Source of the DNA: Pseudomonadota bacterium | GTDB lineage: Bacteria; Myxococcota_A; Polyangia; Fen-1088 | NCBI GenBank assembly: GCA_023438785.1 | Contig: JAEXQJ010000018.1 | Span: 1 to 12,575, forward strand | DNA: 12,575 bases | Direction of reading: 5' to 3' | Part shown: positions 6,904-12,575 of the stretch, piece after piece | Numbering within the stretch: the first letter of the stretch is position 1 | How the letters are laid out: each line of letters starts with the position of its first letter | The notes under the pieces: generated by a model | Seen by the model: only the letters and a program-made list of their open reading frames with translations | Database searches by the model: none | Told to the model about the DNA's origin: nothing | Position numbers and translations under genes: made by a program

Positions 6904-6945
6904 GGGCGTTGTCTCCTTTGCCTTGCGGAGACCGCGCACGCTCGC

Positions 6946-6993
6946 TCGACGAACGCAGCCACCCGCGCGGCGGCTGCTGGTTCGGTTCGTCGA
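6946..6993 (-). promoter_or_regulatory. Long-range hairpin in the argD leader
   Basis: The arms TCGACGAAC (6946-6954) and GTTCGTCGA (6985-6993) are perfectly complementary over 9 bp. Inside them, GCAGCC (6955-6960) and GGCTGC (6972-6977) form a further 6 bp, leaving a one-sided 7-nt bulge and an 11-nt loop. The structure ends 42 nt before the chosen argD start. It could be an attenuator, a stability element or a protein site; no U-run follows. A weak upstream promoter candidate on the same strand is TTGACC (7109-7104) with CACAGT (7086-7081) 17 bases on, which would put the hairpin in the leader RNA. Confidence 0.45.
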
Positions 6994-7147
6994 TTAGGGG
7001 ACGATGCTGACCTGGCCGCCGGCGCTGGTACGCGCACGGCGACGGCGAGCGGTCAGGGACATCGTCTGAAGCACGAATCCACTGTGCGCGGCGCGCGCGG
7101 AGAGGTCAAGTCGTCAGTGACGTCTGGTCGCCCGGCACGCCCCGGGC

Positions 7148-7162
7148 TAACATCGGCGGGTG
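7148..7162 (+). promoter_or_regulatory. Possible leaderless promoter (-10 element) of the small Cys protein gene
   Basis: TAACAT (7148-7153) is followed by exactly six bases and then the GTG start at 7160. A -10 element at this distance would place the transcription start at or next to the start codon, giving a leaderless mRNA. The gene has no clear Shine-Dalgarno. The same GCTAAYAT-N6-GTG arrangement occurs before the gene at 10494. No convincing -35 is visible. Confidence 0.4.
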
Positions 7163-7372
7163 TCTTGGGCTTGCCGGTTCGATGTGCTCGAGCAGTGCGC
7201 GCGGCGCAACCAGCCCTGTCATCCCGGCGTGCAGGGCTGCGTTCTGGAAGGCAAGGTCGTGTTCACGCGTGAGTTGGATTGGAAGTCGAGGGCGGTGCGC
7301 GGCGAGCTCGAATCTGTCCCGGTGCGCGCGACCAAGCCCAAGGCCAGGCCAAAGCCCCGGCGGCCCAAGTAG
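7160..7372 (+). CDS. Small Cys-containing basic protein, unknown function
   Basis: This 70-residue protein has a compact N-terminal half, CRFDVLEQCARRNQPCHPGV, with four cysteines at 5, 13, 20 and 27 (spacing 7, 6, 6), followed by KVVFTREL and a Lys/Pro/Arg-rich tail (KPKARPKPRRPK) that could bind nucleic acid. The Cys spacing might hold a metal or disulfides, but it is not a zinc-ribbon pattern I know. Third codon positions are strongly G/C throughout, arguing for real coding. The start is GTG at 7160 behind a TAACAT element; no Shine-Dalgarno is seen. It is transcribed away from argD and converges with cheW. I do not recognise a named family; a conserved small protein is likely but unproven. 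Confidence 0.55.
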   Translation: MSWACRFDVLEQCARRNQPCHPGVQGCVLEGKVVFTRELDWKSRAVRGELESVPVRATKPKARPKPRRPK

Positions 7373-7376
7373 CCGC

Positions 7377-7398
7377 CGCGCGGGGCCGTTGCCGCGCG
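7377..7398 (+). terminator. Hairpin after the small Cys protein gene
   Basis: CGCGCGG (7377-7383) and CCGCGCG (7392-7398) form a perfect 7-bp stem with an 8-nt loop, starting 5 nt after the stop codon at 7372. No T-run follows. Position and strength suggest termination of the small gene before convergent cheW. Confidence 0.45.
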
Positions 7399-7591
7399 TG
7401 CACAGGGATGACGGCGGCGCACCTGACTTCAGCACCTCGCCTGGCTGCGGTCGGTGCGACGGGCGTCGCCACCTGAGTCTCGACACGCGCGACGGTCTGC
7501 CCCGGCACCATCGGCTGAAGGCCCCATCAGTTGAGCCAGTCGTCGCTGCCCTCGCTCGGCAGGTCCAAAGTGCGAGGGGCCCTCCGGCGGG
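7399..7591. other. Convergent intergenic region with a segment shared with the WD40 relic
   Basis: No gene is supported here. At about 7515-7547 the minus strand matches the WD40 relic at about 5609-5640 over a stretch reading CAGCGACGACT, then CTCAACTGAYGGRGCCTTCA after a 1-2 base difference, 29 of 33 aligned positions by eye. A weak hairpin, CTGCC-N7-GGCAG (about 7546-7562), lies downstream of the cheW stop and could end that transcript. Confidence 0.35.
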
Positions 7592-8104
7592 TCAGGCCGC
7601 GGGTGGCGACGAGGAATCGGGCTGCGCGAGATCGGGCGGCATGGGCATCTGGAGCTCTGCGAAGCCAAGGACGCGATCGATGTCCAGCAGCATCACGAAC
7701 TCGTTGTCTCGTTTGCCCATGCCCTGAAGGCAGTCGGCGGCGACTCGACTCCCCATGCGGGGCGGCGGGCCAATCTGACTCGGGTCAAGGTCAACCACCT
7801 CCTGAACCGAATCGGCCAGTGCCCCTAGCACCGTCGTCTCCCCGTCGATGTCGACCTCGGTGATGACGATGCACGTGTCGACGGTTCGCTGTGTGGGTGG
7901 CAGCCCCAACCTCAGCTTGACGTCGACGACAGGGACGACGGTGCCACGCAGGTTGATCACACCCTGCACGAACTCCGGCATGCGGGGGACCTTGGTCGCC
8001 ACGCTGTACTCCAGCACCTCGCGCACCTTCGCAATCCCCAAGGCGAACAGCTCACCCTCCAGCTTGAAGGTCAAAAACTGCGATGTCTCAGTTGAGAGAG
8101 TCAT
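7592..8104 (-). CDS. cheW: CheW chemotaxis coupling protein
   Basis: The 170-residue protein is a single CheW domain. The first beta strands read SQFLTFKLEGELFALGIAKV (8-27), followed by VREVLEY, the strongly conserved VQGVINLRGTVVPVVDVKLR (46-65), a second subdomain with DTCIVITEVDIDGETTVLGA, and VMLLDIDRVL near the end (137-146). CheW links chemoreceptor arrays to the kinase CheA at the inner membrane. The ATG begins on the base after the TAG stop of the receptor gene (TAGATG), so the pair is translationally coupled. A 20-residue Pro/Ser-rich tail is extra. No cheA, cheY, cheR or cheB is in the window, so this pair must join a kinase encoded elsewhere. Confidence 0.93.
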   Translation of the reverse strand: MTLSTETSQFLTFKLEGELFALGIAKVREVLEYSVATKVPRMPEFVQGVINLRGTVVPVVDVKLRLGLPPTQRTVDTCIVITEVDIDGETTVLGALADSVQEVVDLDPSQIGPPPRMGSRVAADCLQGMGKRDNEFVMLLDIDRVLGFAELQMPMPPDLAQPDSSSPPAA

Positions 8105-10237
8105 CTATTTCTCACTGTAGGGGTGGAAGTTCGCATCGTCCGCGTCGTTACCCACTCGAATGACCGCGCCGCTGGGCGCGGGCAGTGGCTTCGCCTCCAG
8201 GCGAGGATGAGCGATCCCTTTGATGGGCTTGCTCGTAGGCGCCGCCGGGGCCTTCTTGGGCGTCTCGTGCTTCGGCTTCATGAAGGCCGTTGCGCCGTGC
8301 CCACCTTCGTCGATGCGGAAGAAGGAAATGGCGGCCTGTAACGCCTCGGCCTGTCCCGCCAGCTCCTCTGAGGTGGATGCCATCTCCTCCGATGAGGAGG
8401 CGTTCTGCTGAATCACGGCATCGAGCTGCTGGATCGCCTGGGTGATCTGTGTGGCACCCGCGTCCTGTTCGCGACTGGCCCCTGTGATCTCCTGGACCAG
8501 GCCCGCGGTCTTCTGAACGTCCGGAAGAATGCGGGCAAGCAGTCCGCCTGCTTGCTCGGCCACGCTGACACTCGTCTCGGACAGCTCGGTGATCTCCCGG
8601 GCGGCGCGCTGGCTGCGTTCCGCCAGCTTCCGTACCTCGGCCGCGACGACGGCAAATCCCTTGCCGTGCTCACCGGCCCGCGCCGCCTCTATGGCCGCGT
8701 TCAGCGCCAGGAGGTTGGTCTGCCGGGCGATCTCCTCGACGATGGAGATCTTGCTCGCGATGGACCTCATGGCCTCGACGGTCTTGGCTACGGCTTCGCC
8801 ACCCTCCTTGGCGTCGCCCGCCGCCTTGAGGGCGATCTTCTCGGTCTGGACCGAGTTGTCCGCGTTCTGCTTGATGTTGGCACTCATCTCCTCCATGGAC
8901 GAAGAGACTTCCTCGATGGAAGAGGCCTGTTCAGCCGAGCCCTGTGACAGAGTCTCCGATGAGGCGCTGAGCTCCTGGGCACCGGTGGCGACGTTGTTGG
9001 AGGCCGTCTTCACGTCCTGCATGACTTCGAGCAGCTTCTGGACCATTCGGCGCAAGGCGAGCATCAGCTCGTCTTGCTCAGAACGCTCGCGCACATCGAC
9101 CTTCAGGTTGCCGTTGGACAGTTCTATGGCGATCTCGGACACGCGCTTCGTGGCCGCGATCATGCCGGCGATAGCGCGCATCAGCTCGTCGTGTTCGCTT
9201 CGCTCACGGACCGTCACGCTCGCGTTCCCTGCGGCGACGGCCTTGGCAACGTTGGTGACCTGCTCAAGGGCGTCGATGAGAGAGTTCAGGCTATTCTTGA
9301 TGTCGTTGAACTCGCCTTCGTAGTTGTCCGTGATTCGCGGCGGAAGATCCCCGCGAGCGATGCGCTCGACGTACTTGGCCGAGAAGCGTAGCGGAGTCGT
9401 CAGCGCCTCCATCGTGTTGTTCATGCCTTCGAGGAGGGGGCGGAACTCGGGCTCGACAGCCTGCACCTCGGCGCGGGTCGAGAGCTGACCCGCCGAGGCG
9501 GCATTGGTGAGGCGCCGAGCTTCTTCGATCATGAGGTTGAGCGCCCGTCGAACACCTCGGGCAACCGCCAGCCCGATGCCTCCAAGCAGCAGCGAGGCCA
9601 CGACGATCACGACCACCATGGTCGCGGTGATTCGCGAGGCACTGGCCAGAGCGGTGGTGCGATCTGCTTTCGCTGCCTCGATGGTGTCCTCTGCGATCTC
9701 CGAAAGGAGGTCGCTGACGGGGCCAAATGCAGTGCTGGCGCGAAGACGTTGATCGTAAATGCGAGCATCCATCTCGGACAGACGGGCCGCTGGCGTTCCC
9801 GCGGCGGCCAGCCGCTGGCGTTCTCGCGCCGCGCTTACGAAGGGGTCGAACTCTCGCCGCCAAGTGGCGAGCAACGGCTCGAGCCTTCGCCACTTCTCGG
9901 CTGCGATGGCGTTCTTCTCGCGGCGCCCGTAGTCAGCGGCTCGCTTATCGAGCTCCTTCAGACTGTCGTCGAGATCGGTCAGGAGCTTCTGACGCATTTC
10001 CATGTCTGTCAGTCGATCGATGACCAACGCCCAGGACGCTCGGGCGGAGTTGGTCGCCGCGAGGTTCATCTGGTTGACGTCATCACTGTTGACGAGGCGA
10101 ACCTCGCTGACCAGTCGCAGGCTCGAACCGACGCGTTCGAGGCCCACGTATCCCACCAAGCCGACGGTCGACGCCACGACGACACCCAGCGCTGACAATG
10201 CCAATACCTTCGTCCCCGTCTTGAGCGCTCCAGCCAT
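8105..10237 (-). CDS. Methyl-accepting chemotaxis protein with poly-HAMP region
   Basis: The 710-residue receptor has TM1 at about 9-33, a helical periplasmic sensor (34-202, resembling a four-helix-bundle MCP domain), TM2 at about 203-226, and an unusually long HAMP region (227-410). Four AS2-like starts appear at about residues 262, 308, 350 and 389; the last two share VRERSE(H/Q)DELM. The signalling coiled coil (about 410-640) carries the conserved tip EEIARQTNLLALNAAIEAAR followed by AGEHGKGFAVVAAEVRKLAE (501-540), which contacts CheA and CheW. A Pro/Lys-rich tail (644-710) ends HPYSEK and lacks the NWETF-type pentapeptide for CheR/CheB docking. AGGAG lies 6 nt before the ATG. It is followed directly by cheW. 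The ligand is unknown; it may act in gliding motility or another chemosensory output. Confidence 0.93.
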   Translation of the reverse strand: MAGALKTGTKVLALSALGVVVASTVGLVGYVGLERVGSSLRLVSEVRLVNSDDVNQMNLAATNSARASWALVIDRLTDMEMRQKLLTDLDDSLKELDKRAADYGRREKNAIAAEKWRRLEPLLATWRREFDPFVSAARERQRLAAAGTPAARLSEMDARIYDQRLRASTAFGPVSDLLSEIAEDTIEAAKADRTTALASASRITATMVVVIVVASLLLGGIGLAVARGVRRALNLMIEEARRLTNAASAGQLSTRAEVQAVEPEFRPLLEGMNNTMEALTTPLRFSAKYVERIARGDLPPRITDNYEGEFNDIKNSLNSLIDALEQVTNVAKAVAAGNASVTVRERSEHDELMRAIAGMIAATKRVSEIAIELSNGNLKVDVRERSEQDELMLALRRMVQKLLEVMQDVKTASNNVATGAQELSASSETLSQGSAEQASSIEEVSSSMEEMSANIKQNADNSVQTEKIALKAAGDAKEGGEAVAKTVEAMRSIASKISIVEEIARQTNLLALNAAIEAARAGEHGKGFAVVAAEVRKLAERSQRAAREITELSETSVSVAEQAGGLLARILPDVQKTAGLVQEITGASREQDAGATQITQAIQQLDAVIQQNASSSEEMASTSEELAGQAEALQAAISFFRIDEGGHGATAFMKPKHETPKKAPAAPTSKPIKGIAHPRLEAKPLPAPSGAVIRVGNDADDANFHPYSEK

Positions 10238-10493
10238 GTTTCACTCCTGTCGTTCGAAGAACGTCCATGAACCCACGACGAGGACTCGAGGCGTCCTTCT
10301 GGTCGGGGCGGACCCTCTCCCTATCGACGCCCGCCGCGCGGCCTTGAGCAGCAAAGAGACGTTGCAGCTCTGATCAGAATGGCGCAGCACTCCCGGGAGA
10401 CATTTCCGGCGCCATCGACTCGTCGCGGGGGGGGCCTGAGACGTGCATCGAGGCCCATCGCCTGTGCCGTCCCGGCTCCGCTAATATCCGGCC
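10238..10493. other. Divergent intergenic region between the MCP operon and the toroid gene
   Basis: This 256-bp gap must hold the promoters of both neighbours. It contains the MCP Shine-Dalgarno (AGGAG), a short inverted repeat CGTTC-GAA-GAACG (10251-10263) just upstream of it, the weak sigma-28-like site, and the TAATAT element before the toroid gene. No coding signal is seen. Confidence 0.4.
10321..10347 (-). promoter_or_regulatory. FliA (sigma-28)-like promoter candidate of the MCP-cheW operon
   Basis: On the minus strand, TCAAGGCC (10347-10340), 11 bases, then GTCGATAG (10328-10321) resembles the TAAAGTTT-N11-GCCGATAA consensus with the correct spacing. The -10 half matches 6 of 8, the -35 half fewer. 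Transcription would start about 75 nt before the MCP ATG. Chance similarity in GC-rich DNA is quite possible. Confidence 0.22.
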
Positions 10494-10496
10494 GTG
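10482..10496 (+). promoter_or_regulatory. Possible leaderless promoter (-10 element) of the toroid gene
   Basis: TAATAT (10482-10487) is a near-consensus -10 box, rare in this GC-rich DNA, followed by six bases and then the GTG start at 10494. This spacing would give a leaderless mRNA, and no Shine-Dalgarno is present. It matches the arrangement before the gene at 7160. No clear -35 hexamer is seen 16-18 bases upstream. Confidence 0.45.
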
Positions 10497-11522
10497 GTTG
10501 CGACCTTCCCGCGAACAGCATCGACGACTCGGGATTCTGCCGTTCTGGGTTGGCTGCTGCAGCCCGAGAACCCCTCGGTGCGTTTGCTCACCCTCACCGA
10601 GTTGCTGGAACGCGCGGAGCGCAGTCCGGAGGTGCGACAGGCGCGTTCCGCCATCATGCGCACCGGCGTGGTCCCGGAGATCCTGGGACGACAAGAGCCC
10701 GAGGGGTGCTGGGCTGGCGCGGACCGCTTCTACACGGCGAAGTACCGAGGCACGGTCTGGCAGCTCATCGTCTTGGCGGAGCTCGGCGCCGACGGCTCCG
10801 AGGCGCGGGTGCGGCGGGCCTGCGAGTTCATCTTGGCCAACAGCCAGGAGCCGTCGAGCGGCGGTTTTTCGCAGAAGCGAGCCAAGCGGACGGGCGGCGG
10901 CATCCCGAGTGACGTGATTCCCTGCCTGACCGGCAACTTGGTGTGGAGCCTGCTGCGGTTTGGCTATCATGGCGATGCGCGCGTTGATCGAGGCATCGCG
11001 TGGCTGACGAAATACCTGCGTTTTGACGACGGCGAGACCGAGCCCCCCGGCGACTGGCCCTACCGCCGGTGGGAGATCTGCTACGGCCGCCACTCCTGCT
11101 TCATGGGCGTGGTCAAGGGGCTGAAGGCGTTGGCCGAGATCCCGGCGGAGCAACGATCCCCGGTGGTTCGGCGCACCATCGCGGTGGGCGGCGAATTCCT
11201 CCTCCGGCACCACGTGTATAGGCGCAGCCACAACCTGGCGAGGGCGGCCAAGCCAGGCTGGAACCGCTTCGGCTTTCCCCGCATGTACCAAACGGATGTC
11301 TTGGAGATTGTGCTCGTGCTGTTGCGCCTCGGCTTTCGCGACCATCGCATGGACGAGGCCCTGGCCCTGATCGAATCCAAACGCACGCCCGACGGCCGCT
11401 GGCTGATGGAAGACAGCTTCAACGGTAAGTTCCAGGTGGACATCGAGACGCAAGGCAAGCCCAGCAAGTGGCTCACCCTGAACGCCCTGCGGACGCTGAA
11501 GCTCGCGGGGAGGGCGGGCTAG
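10494..11522 (+). CDS. Alpha/alpha-toroid protein (prenyltransferase/squalene-cyclase-like repeats), unknown function
   Basis: The 342-residue protein is built of helical repeats, each with an aromatic/Gly turn typical of terpenoid-cyclase toroids: ILGRQEPEGCWAG, then KYRGTVWQLIVLAELGADGS, PCLTGNLVWSLLRFGYHGDA, CYGRHSCFMGVVKGLKALAE, FGFPRMYQTDVLEIVLVLLR, LIESKRTPDGRWLMED and SKWLTLNALRTLK. I recall similar proteins of unknown role in Chloroflexi and other phyla, some misnamed NifH. The class II cyclase DxDD acid motif is not seen, so squalene cyclase activity is unlikely; several Cys and His could bind metal. No signal peptide, so cytoplasmic. The start is GTG at 10494 behind a TAATAT element. 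It is divergent from the MCP operon, with no operon partner in the window. Confidence 0.7.
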   Translation: MVATFPRTASTTRDSAVLGWLLQPENPSVRLLTLTELLERAERSPEVRQARSAIMRTGVVPEILGRQEPEGCWAGADRFYTAKYRGTVWQLIVLAELGADGSEARVRRACEFILANSQEPSSGGFSQKRAKRTGGGIPSDVIPCLTGNLVWSLLRFGYHGDARVDRGIAWLTKYLRFDDGETEPPGDWPYRRWEICYGRHSCFMGVVKGLKALAEIPAEQRSPVVRRTIAVGGEFLLRHHVYRRSHNLARAAKPGWNRFGFPRMYQTDVLEIVLVLLRLGFRDHRMDEALALIESKRTPDGRWLMEDSFNGKFQVDIETQGKPSKWLTLNALRTLKLAGRAG

Positions 11523-11797
11523 AACAGATGGTCAGCAGGTCCGCGCCTCGATTGGCACCGGTGGAGGGCATCGAAGCGAGACCCCACATCTAAACGGGAC
11601 CCGACCGCAGCCGGGCCAGAACAGATGGGCCACGTTTCGAACACTGCGACCATAGGAGGAGCCACGACCAAGTCGAGACAGAGGCGTACATTGAGAGTGC
11701 GTCTCTCCTCTTGGCGGCTGGGCGGCAGCCCGGAGCCTGGTCTCCGGAGATCGGGCGGATTGACGAGGTCCTCAACACCACACCAGCAAGGACATCA
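11523..11797. other. Intergenic region with hairpins and a short repeat
   Basis: No gene is supported in these 275 bp. A 14-base near repeat GCYAGAACAGATGG occurs at 11518-11531 (overlapping the toroid stop codon) and at 11615-11628. A perfect 6-bp hairpin CCGGAG-N6-CTCCGG (11730-11747) and a weaker GAGAG-N5-CTCTC (11693-11707) lie upstream of the next gene. A good AGGAGG (11654-11659) has no start codon at a workable distance. No obvious terminator for the toroid gene was found. Confidence 0.4.
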
Positions 11798-12575
11798 ATG
11801 CGACGAGCCAGACAGTCAGCTCAGATTGTTAGGTCGACGAGTCACATGCAAGACGGTTGTGTCAGGCTGCTCTGGGTGCTGCTGCTCATGCCTGCGCTGC
11901 TGAACGCTGGATGTGGCGGGTCCAACAGCGCCGGCGCTGGTGGCAAGACCAGCGGCTCAGAGGCAGGAACCGGCGGAAGCACCAGCAAGGGTGGCAGCGG
12001 CGGTGCAGGTGGAAGCACCAGCAAGGGTGGGGCTGCGGGTGCCAGTCATGACGCGTCGTCGATCACCGATCTGGACGGCAGCCAGACTCTTGGCTCGCTC
12101 TCTTCGACCGATGCCACCAGGCTTTGCAATGACACCTATGCCTACTTCGGCAAAGCGTTGAGCCAGGCCGACTTGTGTAAATGGGCGGGATTGGCGTACG
12201 GCGTTTCGAGCAGCCCCTCATCCGACGCGATCTTGCAGAGAAACTGCGGCAGCCAGGAATCGAGCTGCATCCAGGCCAGTGCCGCCGCAGCCAAATGTGG
12301 CGCCATCCCTGCGTCCTGCAAGCAGACGGTGGCGCAGTATGCCACCTGCATTGTCGAGGAGGCTCTGGCCTTCAACCAGGCGATCAATGGGCTTGCCGGT
12401 TGTTCCACGGTCACTCTCCCGGATCTATCCGGGGTCTGGGACTACATGACGGCTGATCTTCCCGGCGGTTGCACGCCGATCGTGGACAGCTGTCCGACCT
12501 ACGACATTCCGGCTCCCCGTCCGCCAAGCAGCACCCCGGGTACGGCGGGAAGCGGCGGAGGGGCTGGTTCAGGAG
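11798..12575 (+). CDS. Gly/Ser-repeat, Cys-rich predicted lipoprotein (3' truncated by window)
   Basis: The frame is open to the window end, giving at least 259 residues. A signal peptide with a long basic lead (MRRARQSAQIVRSTSHMQDG...) and core LLWVLLLMPALLNAGC has lipobox L-N-A-G-C39. After the lipid Cys comes a low-complexity Gly/Ser/Thr/Lys tether with two copies of GGSTSKGG, then a domain with regularly placed cysteines (about 8-9 before the break) and a second Pro/Gly/Ser-rich stretch at the end. Such tethers are typical of surface lipoproteins of myxobacteria. The ATG at 11798 was chosen because AAGGA lies 5 nt upstream; the ATG at 11846 is the alternative and has no Shine-Dalgarno. 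No enzyme motif is recognised; more domains may follow beyond the window. Confidence 0.75.
   Translation, partial: MRRARQSAQIVRSTSHMQDGCVRLLWVLLLMPALLNAGCGGSNSAGAGGKTSGSEAGTGGSTSKGGSGGAGGSTSKGGAAGASHDASSITDLDGSQTLGSLSSTDATRLCNDTYAYFGKALSQADLCKWAGLAYGVSSSPSSDAILQRNCGSQESSCIQASAAAAKCGAIPASCKQTVAQYATCIVEEALAFNQAINGLAGCSTVTLPDLSGVWDYMTADLPGGCTPIVDSCPTYDIPAPRPPSSTPGTAGSGGGAGSG
11975..12030 (+). repeat. Two-copy 36-bp-period repeat in the lipoprotein tether
   Basis: The 20-bp unit GGAAGCACCAGCAAGGGTGG occurs at 11975-11994 and 12011-12030, identical in both copies, with a 36-bp period (12 codons, frame kept). It encodes the repeated G-S-T-S-K-G-G motif. Exact identity suggests recent expansion, and copy number may vary between strains. 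Confidence 0.85.

Noticed and set aside
8529..9323. 264-codon open frame on the plus strand
   Set aside because: It is antisense to the chemoreceptor signalling domain and its Ser/Ala-rich product only mirrors the reversed coiled-coil codons.
10374..11453. 359-codon open frame on the minus strand
   Set aside because: It is opposite the toroid protein, whose repeats and codon pattern are convincing. The antisense product has no recognisable domain.
11654..11659. Perfect AGGAGG in an intergenic region
   Set aside because: No ATG, GTG or TTG lies 4-12 bases downstream, so it does not mark a gene.
11625..11903. 92-codon plus-strand frame in the gap before the last lipoprotein
   Set aside because: No ribosome-binding site at its start, Ser/Arg-rich composition without domains, and it overlaps the well-supported lipoprotein in another frame.

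Overview
The window reads as chromosomal DNA from a high-GC bacterium, most likely a myxobacterium (Myxococcota, perhaps the Polyangia side). This is inferred from G/C-rich third codon positions, several Cys-rich or Gly/Ser-repeat lipoproteins, a transmembrane/proline-rich/TPR protein beside an ECF sigma factor, and a WD40 relic with the C-terminal sequence style common in that phylum. No rRNA, tRNA, CRISPR array, transposase or phage gene was seen.

Layout. (1) 1-979, plus strand: the 3' end of a P-type cation ATPase overlaps by ATGA with a PsiE-family membrane protein. (2) 1089-1670, plus strand: a myxobacterial-type lipoprotein of unknown role with its own possible promoter. (3) 5232 down to 1833, minus strand: ECF sigma factor, single-pass membrane/TPR protein (candidate anti-sigma factor), predicted outer-membrane beta-barrel protein and Cys-rich lipoprotein. 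The first three genes overlap by ATGA and the fourth follows after 33 nt. The sigma factor's Shine-Dalgarno lies inside a perfect 8-bp hairpin. (4) 5374-5675, minus strand: a frameshifted C-terminal remnant of a WD40 protein. (5) 6903-5743, minus strand: an ArgD-type class III aminotransferase with a structured leader and a strong terminator hairpin. (6) 7160-7372, plus strand: a small Cys-containing basic protein. (7) 10237-7592, minus strand: a methyl-accepting chemotaxis protein with a poly-HAMP region, directly abutting cheW. (8) 10494-11522, plus strand: an alpha/alpha-toroid (prenyltransferase/squalene-cyclase-like) protein. (9) 11798 to the window end, plus strand: a Gly/Ser-repeat lipoprotein cut by the window edge.

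How the genes work together. Three groups are visible: the ATPase/PsiE pair at the inner membrane; the sigma/anti-sigma/envelope cassette, which looks like a cell-surface signalling unit; and the MCP-CheW pair, which would need a CheA encoded elsewhere. ArgD, the small Cys protein, the toroid protein and the lipoproteins at 1089 and 11798 look like single-gene units. Two GTG-start genes (7160 and 10494) share a GCTAAYAT element exactly six bases before the start codon, which suggests leaderless transcripts. The gap regions are all under 300 bp and mainly hold hairpins and promoter-like elements.
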